From Sinonovacula constricta (Eukaryota; Mollusca; Bivalvia; Cardiida; Solecurtidae), in NCBI GenBank assembly GCA_007844125.1, contig CM017572.1:25501879-25565878 (forward strand): a DNA stretch of 64,000 bases. Reading direction: 5' to 3'. Below are positions 49,320 to 61,999 of this stretch, piece by piece; within the stretch, counting starts at the first letter, position 1; each line of letters opens with the position of its first letter. The notes beneath the pieces are model-generated. The model saw only the letters and a list, made by a program, of their open reading frames with translations, did no database searches and was not told the origin of the DNA. The position numbers and the translations under genes are program-made.

Positions 49320-50370
49320 ATTGAAATTTGCTCTATTGAAATTGGCGTCTGATGACAAGGATGGCTGGAATGAAAACGGTATTTATATAGTGCATCAATG
49401 CAAATATATCGCAGATAAGTCGTGCGACTATTGTAATTTATTCACTTCATCCTTACGAATACGTAAATTGAAATTGCGAAATCTGCACGATTACCTCTCG
49501 AAATGCATGCGAGTTATGGGTGAATTTTAAACTTGTTTCGTAACTTAATCTCGTTATTATGCGCGAATGTCGTATATAGTTAACAAAACAAATATTTCGC
49601 AGTTGTAGGTTACAAGTATAATGTATCGCAACTTTTCACGAAATTTGGCGCCATTTCCTAACCTTAAGTAGGTCGCAAACTGTTACATCTCATTGAGATA
49701 GGGTATATAGTTTTGGGAAATATTTAGAATTTTGACTTAACGTCAGTTTTTAATAAAAACAACAACATTAAAAGCCGTCTGCATACAATTGGTATATTGG
49801 GCATTTTTCAGTGCAAAAAAGTGCGAATCTGTATGTTGTATTTTTATCCTATATTTATTATGGTGTACTGAAATGTGTTGAAATATTAAATACTCCTGAA
49901 AAGGAGATTACATTTGGTTTTAATTAATGAAAATTGGGAATACATAAATAGTTAAATTTGATATCAAAGCTGTCAATTAACCTTTGATGACAAGAATTTA
50001 CACGTATTAACAAGACAGTCCTGACAATGAAACACAGCATTGATGCCGTTATTGCTTATTTTGTTATTTAATTCAAGGATATTTGAAAAAAGTAGTTCAA
50101 AACATTTATCATTTCAATTAATTACGCCTTATAATGAAATCTAATCGGATTTATTACTGTGATTGAGTTCAATGGTTCTTCAATGACATTATTGTGTTGT
50201 CCAAAAAGGAAACATGTCATAAATGTAAATCATCGTTTTATAAAAGTAAAACGATATTCAGTTTCAGTTGTTTTTCGGAATAAAAACAAAGAAATTAATC
50301 ACAGACCAATATTTCCTGGTAAAATTCCAAATGGAAGGCAAGATGCAGGAAAATTACACCTAAACTATAA
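49320..50370. other. No gene seen
   Basis: Isolated frames only. No splice-linked exons or RNA gene recognised. Confidence 0.4.
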
Positions 50371-50374
50371 GTGG

Positions 50375-50530
50375 TCACGTGGTTTTCTTAGTTTAAAAAT
50401 AGCTATCTGTACACCGTGGCTCCATTAGGAAATACATTTTTGAAATGACGATTGTGGCGCTATGCATCATTTTTCAGAAACGTGAAGAACATCAATCATG
50501 TAAATATTTTAGTCCAAACTGTCAGATACC
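50375..50530 (-). repeat. Group 3 dispersed repeat
   Basis: It contains TTCTTAGTTTAAAAATAGCT and ends AGTCCAAACTGTCAGATACC. Related sequence resumes at 50855-50890. Confidence 0.55.
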
Positions 50531-50584
50531 ACCTTTCGCGTATTATAATTTTAATACAGAAACTGCAATAGAAGGCTTTTAAGA

Positions 50585-50635
50585 TTTGCTTTGAAACCAG
50601 GGAATGTGGGGTTCGAATCCCCTTATGGTCACGTA
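50585..50635 (+). repeat. tRNA-like 3' fragment
   Basis: GGGGTTCGAATCCCC is a perfect T-arm/B-box. No matching 5' half or acceptor stem is present, so it is not a tRNA gene. Confidence 0.5.
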
Positions 50636-51027
50636 ACGTTAGTTTTTTATCTTGTTCTTTTTTTTGCTATTTTACCATTATTTCTGTTAGACCGTTACCA
50701 GTTTTTGGTAGAAAGTGGTGTTTAATCTTATAAATATTGAATCAGTCATGCTTCTTTTGGTAAAGGTGGAAACCGATAGTTAGGACAAAAAGAAATTGTC
50801 AAACAATGAAATATGTTACCCGAAAACAATAAATGCTGTTTAGTGACGCGCTACGTCTATTTGAAAAGTAAAGCATAACATCCACTCTTAAATACAAATA
50901 TGTATTACTCATTTGAGCAACGCTGAACAGTAAGCGTTTTTGGAAACAAAACAAAAAAACAACAACACAAAAACAAACCCCAACTTACTTTGGAAACCGT
51001 TGGTATTATCCGGGTAAACCGCTTTAT

Positions 51028-51135
51028 TAGTCCCCTACCGGTGTTTACACCGGAGGGGACTATAGGTTTACCGTCATTCCGTCTGTCTGTCTGTCTGTCC
51101 GCTAAAAATCTGGTTTTGCTTATTTCTTGGTTTAG
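51028..51135. repeat. Hairpin plus CTGT-microsatellite repeat
   Basis: TAGTCCCCTACCGGTGT pairs with ACACCGGAGGGGACTA around a two-base loop (one bulged A). A GTCTGTCTGTCTGTCTGTCC run follows. The combination is familiar from bivalve genomes as dispersed repeats. Confidence 0.6.
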
Positions 51136-52175
51136 ACAGAATGGATATTGAGAGCGAGATTTCATGATTTGTACTTACAATTGCTGAATTCGGAATCGTG
51201 TTCATTTAGACTAAAGTATAAAGCCGCAACAATTTTTTTGAGGGGAAAGATACCGTGGTCGTGTTGCCAATAGGCTTTGGAAAAAAATTGATATATCAGA
51301 TACTACCCTATATGTTGGCTGTAAGTGTGTGTTTCTGTAGCACAAAATATCACTGTATTATTATAGCATTATGTAGAAAAACAATGTTTATCTACTGCAG
51401 TGAGCTGCCACCCGAGCTGCCTTCTTTGTTTCGATGTCAGTCAGTAAAGTAGTCCCATTTAGGAATGGCCAAGGTGATCCGGCTACCTACATACATCCGA
51501 GAGATGTTCGTGAATTATCCGAGGTGTTCCGTTTGCAGGAAATGGTCGACATGAGAAGCGAACTGCTATTAGAACGAATGATCCACTGACTGTGATAATC
51601 TACTAGGCGTTGTACAGATGATTTATTACGGAATAATTTTGACCATTGTTTGCAAACCTGCAATCGCGGTGAAGATTAAAACTTAAACAGCCCAAACAGC
51701 TCTTTTGAGTTGTTTATAATAGTGTTCGTTTAAATTGTTTCAATCGGAATACCTCGACTATCTTTTAGCTGTCCGAGAAGTATAATCCGTTTATAACGCA
51801 GTAGGTTTTAAAATAAAAATGAAAATCAACGAAGACCGGCTTTGGTAAATACAAACACCGTTTTTTTTTTACAGAACAAACCTTTTTGTCATAATTATTT
51901 GGACAATTTCGTCATCTAGAACACGTGATTTTTAAAGGTGGTATCCGACAGTTACCCTATATTAATTGTACGTAACAATATTTTTCCATGGTTTCTGGAA
52001 ATTTGTTTATAATTTCTGCATAAACTCATACTATAGTTTAAGTAAAGACGATTTTAACACTAACTACATCGTACGACGGTACGTATTTAAATAAAAAGCA
52101 CTCTAAATGTTCATTATTTCCAACTCTATAAATCCGCGCGATAGTGATCTCTGCTAAAAATAGATTCGTTTATAA

Positions 52176-52262
<87 letters not shown>
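52176..52262. repeat. AT dinucleotide microsatellite
   Basis: About 42 TA units without interruption lie inside the group 3 element. Confidence 0.98.
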
Positions 52263-52263
<1 letters not shown>

Positions 52264-52501
52264 ATGATGTACACCACTATTTGTAAAAATCTTAAATAAA
52301 ATTTATGTTCTGTTCTGTTCTATAAAGCGATCACAAAACTTGTCACGTGTTTTTCTTAGTTTAAAAATAGATGTCTGCACCGTCGCTCTGATAGGAAATA
52401 CTTGTTTGCAATGACGAGTGGCGATTTATACTTCTCTGTTCACACAGATCTAGGGCATCAAATGACAGCATTTTGCTTGACCTTTTTGAGGTAAAAAAAA
52501 T

Positions 52502-53060
52502 TGCGACCGACGATTTGACTATGCAGCTCTGAAACTGTGGAACGATCTGCCGTCAGGTGTGGGAGACTCAAGCTCATTGTGTTCTTTTAAACGGGCACTT
52601 AAAACACACATTTTCAAACAAGCCTATGAATAGTATTTTTATCGTGAATAAACTGAGACTGCGATTTTAGAAAACTGTGTGACTACTGTGTGATATCAAC
52701 CATAACTTTACAATTTGTTTTAATTCTGCTAATATCTTTTAAGAGAGTGACAAGTGCTTAAAATGTTGATTATAAAATACATTATTTTTAATTTAGTATC
52801 TTAGAAGTTTCGCTAGAATATTTTTTTAGCATATGATGTCGATATTCAGTTATTTAATTTCATACGACTAGGTTAATACCACATTTTAAATGATTGTCTC
52901 ATATTCTTGTTCTTATGTGGTAGATTTATTATTGAATGCTGTTTTAGTATTTTAATTGTATTGCTGTAATTAGTTAGTTATTAGTTTATATCATTGTAAA
53001 GCGCCTTTGAACGTGTATATGAAAAGAGCTCTATATAAGTTTGGTAATTAATAATAATAA
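52502..53060 (+). mobile_element. 5'-truncated LINE (CR1/L2-like 3' end)
   Basis: TAAAAAAAAT at 52492-52501 and 53061-53070 is a 10-bp target duplication. The first 130 bases encode the reverse transcriptase C-terminus (YAALKLWNDLPSG, SFKRALKTHIFKQAYE, then stop near 52633). The 3' end has GTAAAGCGCCTTTGAACG, an AAAGAGCTCTATATAAG hairpin and a TAA tail, typical of CR1/L2-type LINEs. Confidence 0.85.
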
Positions 53061-53129
53061 TAAAAAAAATGACTTATTTGGTTGAGAATAAAAGATTTGT
53101 TTTAAACTCTCGGATACCACCTTTAAAAC

Positions 53130-56030
53130 AAAATCGCCAGCACTCTTTACACCAAGGTTATTTTAAAATCCACCCGCACACCACAACAACAAAAGCATTA
53201 AATATATTTGTTAAGTGGCACTTTGGTTTATTTGTACATGCAATAATATAAAACAGTTGTCTTGACTGGAAATGGTCTGTCGGCAAATGATCCGGCTGGG
53301 ATGATTAAACTGGTTTACGGGACTCTTTTTTTTTCAAAGACCAACTGTGCAAAGAAAACAGATACATTTGAAACAAATCAGACCATTTAATAACGTATAT
53401 CTAGAAAGCTTAGTCTGTGTTATCGACGCGCAATTTCTAATTCCCTGCAAGGATAGTAGAATACTGGAAGATAAATACATAGACAAAAAGGCTCTTAATG
53501 TAGATTATTTCAATGATCATAAAAGTCATTAATCCTTATTGTAGTATTTTTACATATTTCCCTCTCAAACAAAAGCAATACGACTTTTTAAACAAGAACA
53601 ACAGCATTGTGAACATCCGTAGCCTACTTTCAAGTCTCGACGCGTCAGAACATGAATGTCTCGTTGCTATGCAACGACATCCGGGCAATGGAAACACGCT
53701 TAATAGCGCTTTCAAACCCCACGCCGCTGCAATAAAAAGGCATTTCCCAATTAAAAGTAAGCCTGCCTGAATACGTCTTCAGGACAGTCATCATTTGTGA
53801 ATCTCATCGAACCCAAACGCATCCATGTTGATGGTATGTAACGATCTTTCGTGAACTGAGAGTTAAAAATGCTTCGCTCATTGCAAAATCATATGCGCGT
53901 GAGCTAAACCTTTAGAAAGTGTATACAAGATTGTAGACTCTGTATTGATTTAAGCAGAGGAAAGGTTTGAAGTCGTGAGAAATTGTGGATGTTATGTATT
54001 AGCCTGCTACCTCGTGAACATGTATAATTAAGTGATTTATCCGTATGTTCCCCCATCCACGCATCTCAGGTGTAAAAGTTTCCCTCAGTTGCAGCGATGC
54101 AGCTGTTCAAAATATAAAATGCAAATTCTACTTGACTTGACAGTAACGAATTCAATGTAATATTTTATTTTACGTTTTATATGCGCGGATGATTTGTTTT
54201 GTATAAATGTGAGGCATGCATATTTAAAACTTTCAAAAGTTAATACATGATGATAATTATGAATTTATGACTATGGATTTTTGAATTGGAAAATCTAAAG
54301 CGAAGCAAAAGGCTTAACTTGATGGCTAATGGTGTTCATATATTCGGAACTGGTGGTCATTTGTTGATCACTGTATTTCCATACCTAAAAATGCCTTCAA
54401 ATACATTGAGTACATTATTTAATCCGGGATGGGAATTTTAATCTTAGCTTGGTAGAGTGTCGGTTATTCTTCTATTGAAAGGCAATTGCAATTTCATAAA
54501 TTGAAAATACCTGTAATTCATTACGTATATTGACACATGACAAACGTTCGTGCCTTTGCCATTCCCGACACCAAAGATACAAGTTTCACTGTTAATAAAT
54601 TCTTATATAAGATAATTTTATAAGCAACAACAACAAGGATGACGACCACAACTTTTTTTACCAAAACCATAATAAGAGTTTAATGTTGCACTGACTTTTT
54701 GTATCAAAACTGGCACCGAAACAAAATTCTAATTACACTGATGTACATTCCTCTATCATTTATTTACATTCAAATTCCTGTTACTGGCATTCAGTTGTTA
54801 GTGATGATCAGGTGGATTCTATAAGCATTGCACAGATTTTCATTCAGCTTGAAGTTGTACTTACTAACATTTAAGTTTCGATGATGAAAATTCAAATTAA
54901 AGTGGCGTTGCGCTGATTACATTCTCGAGGCGCTGATTTAAACTCACTGGTTGACATTTAAGTTGCAGTGACTTAGCTCCCAAAAAGCTACCAATCTACG
55001 AAGATTTTTGCAGTGTACAACCATTGAATGTCCGAAATTGACTGTCCTTTTTGACAATCACCCACATCAAGCACAACTGTATAGGAGTGTAAAACATATA
55101 TATATTCTTGGTGATTAAGTTATACTAAATTAATTATTATTTTGGAACTTGCCCCAAAGATTGAATTAAAACATAAATCCTCCTGGATATGTCGATCATT
55201 TGTTAAATCCGGTTTATTGAGTTAACCCGCTTTAAAATTATTTATGGCTATTTCTACAAATCTACATCAATTTGAGATTAAACTGGAAAACAGATATACA
55301 TTTATGCAAATATACAAGGTACCGAGTTCAATTCTCAAAGTGGGTAGATTTCTTTTCTTGTAAAATTAAGTAATGTTTTAATATTCCTAATAAAAAAAGG
55401 CTGATATAATCTACCACCACACCAGGTTTGACTCTCATAAGAATGATCTTTTTCCCCAACATGGACACAATTGGGCCAGTTTTGAAAATGGATAAGACAA
55501 ATTTCAAGTTACGTATTGAGGTATTATCACTACAAAAGGCAAAATGTGTAAAATACGCCGCTAGGTTTTACACTACATTGGGAAACGATAAATGGACATA
55601 AAAGATTATGATATATATAAGTATCATCCGTTGATTGGATGAAATAAACCTAGATTTAAATCATTTTCAATTAATTACGAATTGGAAAGGTACGAATTAG
55701 CATGACTTACAAAAACAACCGAAATAACAACAACAACAACCAAGCCAAACAAAAACACACACAAAACTAAAAAAAAAAAAAAGCACAAGCCAAAACGATG
55801 TTTCTAATTTATATTAATAAAGTGAAGGCCCCGTTAAAAAGCGATAGAATGGCACGTTTAATTTATATTAATATGGAAAAATTAAATGGGAGAAGAACTT
55901 TTCTTTGCACAGGTACGTTTATTATTCAGCTATTTCATTGTTTTTATGTGATGCCTGTTTTGAAAACAATGTCATCCATTTAATCAACTTGACCATTTAA
56001 CTTTTGTTTGAATTTGGGGAATATTTGTTT
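53130..56030. other. No gene seen
   Basis: These 2.9 kb hold only isolated frames. There is a GTTGCTATGCAAC palindrome at about 53663 and a weak B-box-like GAGTTCAATTC near 55326. Confidence 0.4.
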
Positions 56031-56034
56031 CTAA

Positions 56035-56446
56035 AAAATTAAGTCTAAGAAAAGACGATTTTGGAACACTACTTCTGTTGTAGGACAGTAAAAATCTCGC
56101 AATAAATCGTTCAGAATGTTAGAATGTTCGTTTTTCCAATCGTATTTCCAAATCTATGACGATGGGGATTCCTGCTAAAAACGATATCCATGCCAAAGTG
56201 GATTACTCGGATGATGATAAAAGTAAATGCCACGCATTTTTCTTAGTTTAAAAATAGCTAACTGTGAAACGTTGCTCAGATAGGAAATACAGGTTTGTAA
56301 TGCCAAGTGGAGTTTTATGCTTCAATTTTAACATAAATGTGGAACATCGATATGCAGCATTTGGCGGAATCTCTTCAGGCAACAATAATTTATCTGGGTC
56401 TTTGTGAAAAGAAAAATGGTCCAAACTAGCGAACACCATCTTTAAC
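56035..56446 (-). repeat. Group 3 dispersed repeat, uninterrupted copy
   Basis: It contains TTCTTAGTTTAAAAATAGCT and ends GTCCAAACTAGCGAACACC. It lacks the LINE present in the 51.9-kb copy and so shows the empty state. Confidence 0.6.
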
Positions 56447-56832
56447 AATGCTTGGTAAATAGAGTCTTGGTTTTATTAAAGCGTATCTAAATGACGCACA
56501 AGACCACACACCACACACTTCGTCTTATTTATTAAACTATTTCGTAATTTTTTAGTCGATCAGTGTTATGTTTATGTATTATATAGCAGCCCGTAGATAT
56601 CGTCTATTATTGCATAAGTTGTGCAGGGGGGCGTGGAGGGGCTGGGTGGGGTGGAGGAGGCTGGAGTCTACGCTTGTTTCAGATGCAAAGAGCTAAAATG
56701 AAAAAAATAACTGAACATAACCTTAAGACACACATTTTTAAAGGGACAACATGTCCGATATTATGAAGGCAATACATCCCCAAACGATCAGCAATCACAT
56801 AGCTTCAATCAATTTTAAATTGTTTATTTACA

Positions 56833-56925
56833 GTGACGGCAGTACTATGCCTGCTCCAAGTGGACACCGTCTCCAGATAACTGAAATACTGCTGGTGGGA
56901 CGATAAACCCAACAAACAAACAAGA
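56833..56925 (+). repeat. SINE group 1 tail
   Basis: AACTGAAATACTGCTGGTGG and GACGATAAACCCAACAAAC mark the 3' part only. Confidence 0.65.
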
Positions 56926-56999
56926 TTCGTGTACAAATAAACAACATAAAGTACTCGAACACAAACTTAAAAAGTTAATCGGGTCCAACAGCCGAGCTG

Positions 57000-57185
57000 T
57001 TAGACTCGCCGACTAATAATTCCTCATCCCCTTAACTCGTGGGTTCGAGTCCCAGTCAAGGCGAGAACTTTAATGTGGGGAGGTCTTCGAGCTTACCTGC
57101 GGTGCGCTGAAGGTTTCATCAAGGCATTTGTTCACTTTCGGTAATAGCATTAGGTCGACAGTATGACCATAAAGTCATTTCGATG
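57000..57185 (+). repeat. SINE group 2 with a type II (Leu/Ser-like) tRNA head
   Basis: The head has CAGCCGAGCTGTTAGA, an extended variable region and GTGGGTTCGAGTCCC. Acceptor stem pairing is absent, so it is a SINE. The body with GGTCTTCGAGCTTACCTGCGG resembles the next SINE. Confidence 0.65.
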
Positions 57186-57216
57186 TATTAATCACTATGT
57201 CTAAGATAAGTTTTCA

Positions 57217-57445
57217 GACAGCTGTGCCCGTGGTACAGTGGTTAGAGTGACTGGCTTGTAATTCACCAACCGCTCAGAACGTGGGATCGAACCCCGGCCG
57301 GGGCAAGAACTGTGAGTAAGTCTTCCAGCTGACCTACGGTGCGACGGTGGTTCTACCCAGACATCGATCGTATTTCTTCCATAACCAGTAATTAGATGGG
57401 CATTGTCAATTATAAACACAATCGAGTCGGTGGGATGTTACAAAC
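57217..57445 (+). repeat. tRNA-derived SINE, group 2
   Basis: It has GTGGTACAGTGGTTAGAGTG, GTGGGATCGAACCCC, then GTCTTCCAGCTGACC and GTGGTTCTACCCAGAC, and a tail with GTCGGTGGGATGTTAC. It is the best match to the copy at 2190. Confidence 0.78.
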
Positions 57446-59005
57446 GAGGATATAAGATATTAAATGTGCATTAGATATACTCTCTTTCAAGTTATATGCA
57501 AGCGCACGTGAGAGAAATCGCACATTAATGTCATAACTATTTTGTTTATAACGGCTATTGGTAGCTTATCTCATAATAAGAAATAATTATAATTAGTGAT
57601 AAATCGAGGAAAACACAACTTTTGATTGGCCATATTGGGTAGTTTATCATGTCTGACTTTTTTATGTTATTCCAAACCGTTTTAATTTCATTTACTTTAA
57701 GGCGACAGCTGGCAGAATTAGCATACAGACACAAGTTTGCACAAAGTAAGCTCGACAATATTCAATATATTATTTTATGCTTAATTTTTATATGCAAAAA
57801 CTTCTATTCTCTGAAATAAAAAAAAATGGCTTTATCATATCGTGATAAATACTCGATTTGAACTAAAATGATAATTTTTGTACTTTTATTTTTATGATAA
57901 CAAAGAAAATAATATAAAACCGAATTATTATCAGAGGCCAAAAATGATAGCCAATTAACGAAAAGATGAAGCCAATATTGTAAATAATAAACTTGGAATA
58001 TTAATCATATGAAGTGCACAAAATCGTTCTGGAATATCTTGTGTCGTTCTGGGGACGTATACATACATCAATCTTATTTCTCTCTCACTTTAACCAAGAA
58101 ATTATGTTATTTAGGGTATTAAGGTACATGTCATATTATATAGAACTATGTACTTTATGTATTTAATTGGCACAATAATTTGTAATGTTGCCACTTTATA
58201 TAACTTCCCTTCATAAACTGGCAAACATTAATATACACAAAAGAAAAGATTAAAGAAAGCTATTAGATATATAGCTTTTAAGGGAGAAAGATCAATTATA
58301 TATTAAATTAATGAAAAATTGATAATTAGTATAAAAATGTACAGTATAATTGGTATGTGAAAACTGTGTGTGTGTGTTTTTAAGGTAGAAGTAAATATGT
58401 TGTTTTGAACTATTTAGATTTGCCATAAGGGTTAAATACATAACCATGCAAGGGGTAAATTATATTCTACATGGATATAACACATTGAACAGTTGAACTG
58501 TTTTTTAGCAAATCAGTTAGGAAGGAAAGAATATTTATTGTGTGAATTTAATAATATATACAACATATTCATACTTTATTGTCAAATATATTAACTGTAT
58601 TCTTTTCTTCTAAAATATATACTTTTGTGTCATTGTCATTTCAATTTTTTAAGTCTTCTTGAAAATGTCATGTTTCATGGGAGAAAACGTTAAAAATAAT
58701 ATGAATTGTCATTAAAATATGACATAACACTGTATTTAAGATATTTATTCTTATTTATTAATAGAACTTCAAAGTAAACGTTAACAAAGTTCATTTTCTC
58801 AGTTTTAACTTCCGATGCAGGTGCTTTCTGTTAGTTGTCTCACTTTCATGGGATATTTTTATTTACACTGTTTGATTGATAGAAAACCATTCAATAAGTG
58901 CGAGATTGCAGCGCTCCACAAACCAGGTTTAAGCACCCCAGTCGGTCCTTTTGACGAATTGCCGTTCCAAGTTGGAAACTGCTGGTTTTTCTTTTTGTGT
59001 GTTAT
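57446..59005. other. No gene seen
   Basis: Very AT-rich, with no exon or repeat recognised. Confidence 0.4.
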
Positions 59006-59007
59006 AT

Positions 59008-59051
59008 CTCGTCTCTCTCTCTCTTTCTCTGTCTCTCTGTCTGTCTGTCTC

Positions 59052-59115
<64 letters not shown>

Positions 59116-59150
59116 GTTGTTGTTGTGGTGGTGGTGGTGGTGGTTGTCAT
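59008..59150. repeat. Compound microsatellite CT / CTGT / GTT / GTG
   Basis: A CT run with CTGT blocks passes into GTTGTTGTT and GTGGTGGTG. Long frames across it on both strands come from the repeat. Confidence 0.97.
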
Positions 59151-59917
59151 TTTTACATTAACTCTGTTCGCCTTTGCCTAGAGGTAGTTTAGAATTAAAT
59201 ATTTGTAGTAATTCTTATAGAACCTTTGCTCATTTATCTATCCTAAAGTAATCATTCCTAATTTAACTTAGAAATGTCCTTAAGATTAAAAATAATCAGT
59301 ACTTGGATCAAAAATGAGATGCCTTCAGTTTCATTATTTAAAATCGTTCAAACATAACTTTTCCGTTTGTTGATATTGATTACAGCACAAAGGGTATGAG
59401 CTTATGTTTAATCGTTTTAGTTTTATGTCAAAAGATACATGTAACCGCAAAACCGCCCCGTCAAAAATTATCGTCAATATTTCAAAGGATAAACTTCACG
59501 TTTACATCGCAAAAATTCAGTGGCAGATTTAAAAAAACTCACGAACCATAAATACACCATGCCATAATTACGACAAATGATATATAAATAAAATAAGAAA
59601 AAAATAACATTGTCCCATCAAAATTTAAAACCTTGATCCGTCCAAGAACATTTATTACTTTTTTAATAAATGTACCTTTGTTTTCTTAAGTTCCGTTTAT
59701 CTGCCTGTCATTGGCTTGCTATTAATTCCATCGATTCTTAATTATTAGTGGTAGACATTCATGTTCAGACGAAAACCTCTTTCACTGAAAATAACATTTT
59801 CTGTTAGATTCGAAATTAGGAATTAATTCAAGAATAATTGGCTTGGTACTATAACACACATGTGCAGGTGGTAATGACTTTTTTTCTCACAAACAATATG
59901 CAAAACTCGCCTTAAAG

Positions 59918-61695
59918 TTACAAGGCCATACTAGCTGGAACGAATAAATCTGTTAACGTGATATAATTGCTGGAACGAATAAATGTTGTTGTTTTTTTTT
60001 TTTTTTTGCCTAACTCTTTTGACAGGATAAATGGGTCACGTTTTATTCGCTGTATCAAACGCATGTGTTACTTCGCCATATCCGCTGAAACGGACACTTG
60101 GGTTACCGTGCCATACTCGCTGGAACGAACAAACGGCGTTGGAACGAACACATAGGTTACTGTTCAATACCCGCTGAAATGGACACGTGGGTTCCGTTCA
60201 ATATTCGCTGGAACAGACACATAAATGACCGTGCCATAACGATTGGAACGAACATTTTGGTTACCGTGCCATGCCCGCTGGAACGAACATGTGGGTTTCT
60301 ATGTCTTACTGGCCGAAACAGACACACGGGTAACTGTGCCTTATTCGCTGGAATGGACGCTTGGGATTCAGTTACCGCGCCATACTTATTGGAGGGAGCG
60401 CATGGGTTACAGTGCCATACCCATTGGAATGGACATGTGGGCTACCGTGCTTTACCCGCTAGAACAAACACGTGGGTTATGGTGCCATGCTCACTAGAAC
60501 AGACACGTGGGTGACGGTGCCATGCTCACTAGGACAGACACGTGGGTAACAGTGCCATACCCATTGGAATGGACATGTGGGCTACCGTGCTTTACCCGCT
60601 AGAACAGACACGTGGGTTACGGTGCCATACCCATTGGAATGGACATGTGGGCTACCGTGGTTTACCCGCTAGAACAGACACGTGGGTTACGGTGCCATAC
60701 CCATTGGAATGGACATGTGGGCTACCGTGGTTTACCCGCTAGAACAGACACGTGGGTTACGGTGCCATACCCATTGGAATGGACATGTGGGCTACCGTGG
60801 TTTACCCGCTAGAACAGACACGTGGGTTACGGTGCCATACCCATTGGAATGGACATGTGGGCTACCGTGCTTTACCCGCTAGAACAGACACGTGGGTTAC
60901 GGTGCCATACCCATTGGAATGGACATGTGGGCTACCGTGCTTTACCCGCTAGAACAGACACGTGGGTTACGGTGCCATACCCATTGGAATGGACATGTGG
61001 GCTACCGTGCTTTACCCGCTAGAACAGACACGTGGGTTACGGTGCCATACCCATTGGTATGGACATGTGGGCTATCGTGCTTTACCCGCCAGAACAGACA
61101 CGTGGGTTACGGTGCCATGCTCATTGGAATGGACATGTGGGCTACCGTGCTTTACCCGCTAGAACAGACACGTGGGTTACGGTGCCATACCCATTGGTAT
61201 GGACATGTGGGCTATCGTGCTTTACCCGCCAGAACAGACACGTGGGTTACGGTGCCATGCTCATTGGAATGGACATGTGGGCTACCGTGCTTTATCCGCT
61301 AGAACAGACACGTGGGTTACAGTGCCATACCCATTGGAGTGGACATGATGACTACCGTGCTTTACCCGCTAGAACAGACACGTGGTTTACGGTGCCATGC
61401 TCACGAACGGACACATGGGTTACCGTGCCTTGCTCGCTGGAACAGACACATCAGTTTCCGCTCCAGACTCGATGGAACGAACATATGGATTTCCGTGCAT
61501 AACCCGCTGGAACGGACACATGAATAGTCTGCCTTCCTCGCTGGAATGGAATATAGGTTGCCTTGTCTTTTCCGCTGGAACAGACATGTGGGTTACCGTG
61601 CTATGCTCGCTGGAACTGACATTTGGGATACCGAACCTTAGTCGCAGGCACAAACACACGGATAACTGTGCCTTACTCGCTGGAACGGAACTTTG
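59918..61695 (+). repeat. Layered satellite: 35-bp monomers, 70-bp dimers, 140-bp double
   Basis: The 35-base monomer has the form ACCGTGCCATAC-CGCTGGAACGGACAC-TGGGTT. From 60541 to 61380 twelve 70-base units follow in exact register, each made of two monomer types, one with CACGTG and one with CATGTG. 61031-61170 is repeated at 61171-61310. Units 60611-60820 share a private variant (TACCGTGGTTTAC). Diverged single monomers flank the core on both sides. The 66-codon frames every 70 bases arise from the repeat and are not genes. Confidence 0.95.
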
Positions 61696-61819
61696 TTTTC
61701 TTTTTTATTTCTTTTTACCAGAAACAACAACAAATAAACATCTCATCAATTTCTCAACAAGATAAATATATAAATAAATTTATGATGTACGCAGCGACAC
61801 AATTACAATGCTTTTAGAA

Positions 61820-61995
61820 CGATGTCCAGCTATTTTGGAGGTGGACAACACCAGACATTGCCTGGGTAGATCCACCGGCTCACTACCAGTCACCTGGAAG
61901 ACTTTCCCCGACCAAGACTCGAACTCAAGCGGTGAGAGGTTATGGAGTCGGAGGAGTCACAATTTTGCGACCCTACCATTCGGCCACGGAAGCCT
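61820..61995 (-). repeat. SINE group 2, reverse copy
   Basis: In reverse there is a head with a GAGTTCGAGTCTTGG B-box and a body with CTTCCAGGTGACTGG and GATCTACCCAGGC. The tail corresponds to CCAGCTATTTTGGAGGTGG. Confidence 0.65.
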
Positions 61996-61999
61996 GGTG

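Larger units (their letters stand above)
51935..53125. mobile_element. Group 3 MITE with terminal inverted repeats, interrupted by a LINE
   Basis: TTTTAAAGGTGGTATCCGACA and the inverted end AACTCTCGGATACCACC differ at one base over about 20. The interior matches the copy at 56035-56446. It is interrupted by the LINE fragment at 52502-53060 and by an AT run with a TTCTG-tailed piece near 52176-52322. Confidence 0.75.

Noticed and set aside
53662..53675. RFX X-box GTTGCTATGCAAC
   Set aside because: The half-site spacing is one base short, and there is no other promoter feature around it.
57000..57066. tRNA-Leu or tRNA-Ser gene
   Set aside because: The T-arm is good, but the acceptor arms do not pair and a SINE body follows.
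58815..59192. Long frames on both strands across 59.0-59.15 kb
   Set aside because: They read CT, CTGT, GTT and GTG microsatellites.
60098..61765. Series of overlapping 66-156 codon frames, each offset by 70 bases
   Set aside because: They follow the 70-bp unit (70 = 3x23+1), so the same peptide recurs in rotating frames. No start context, splice or family support.
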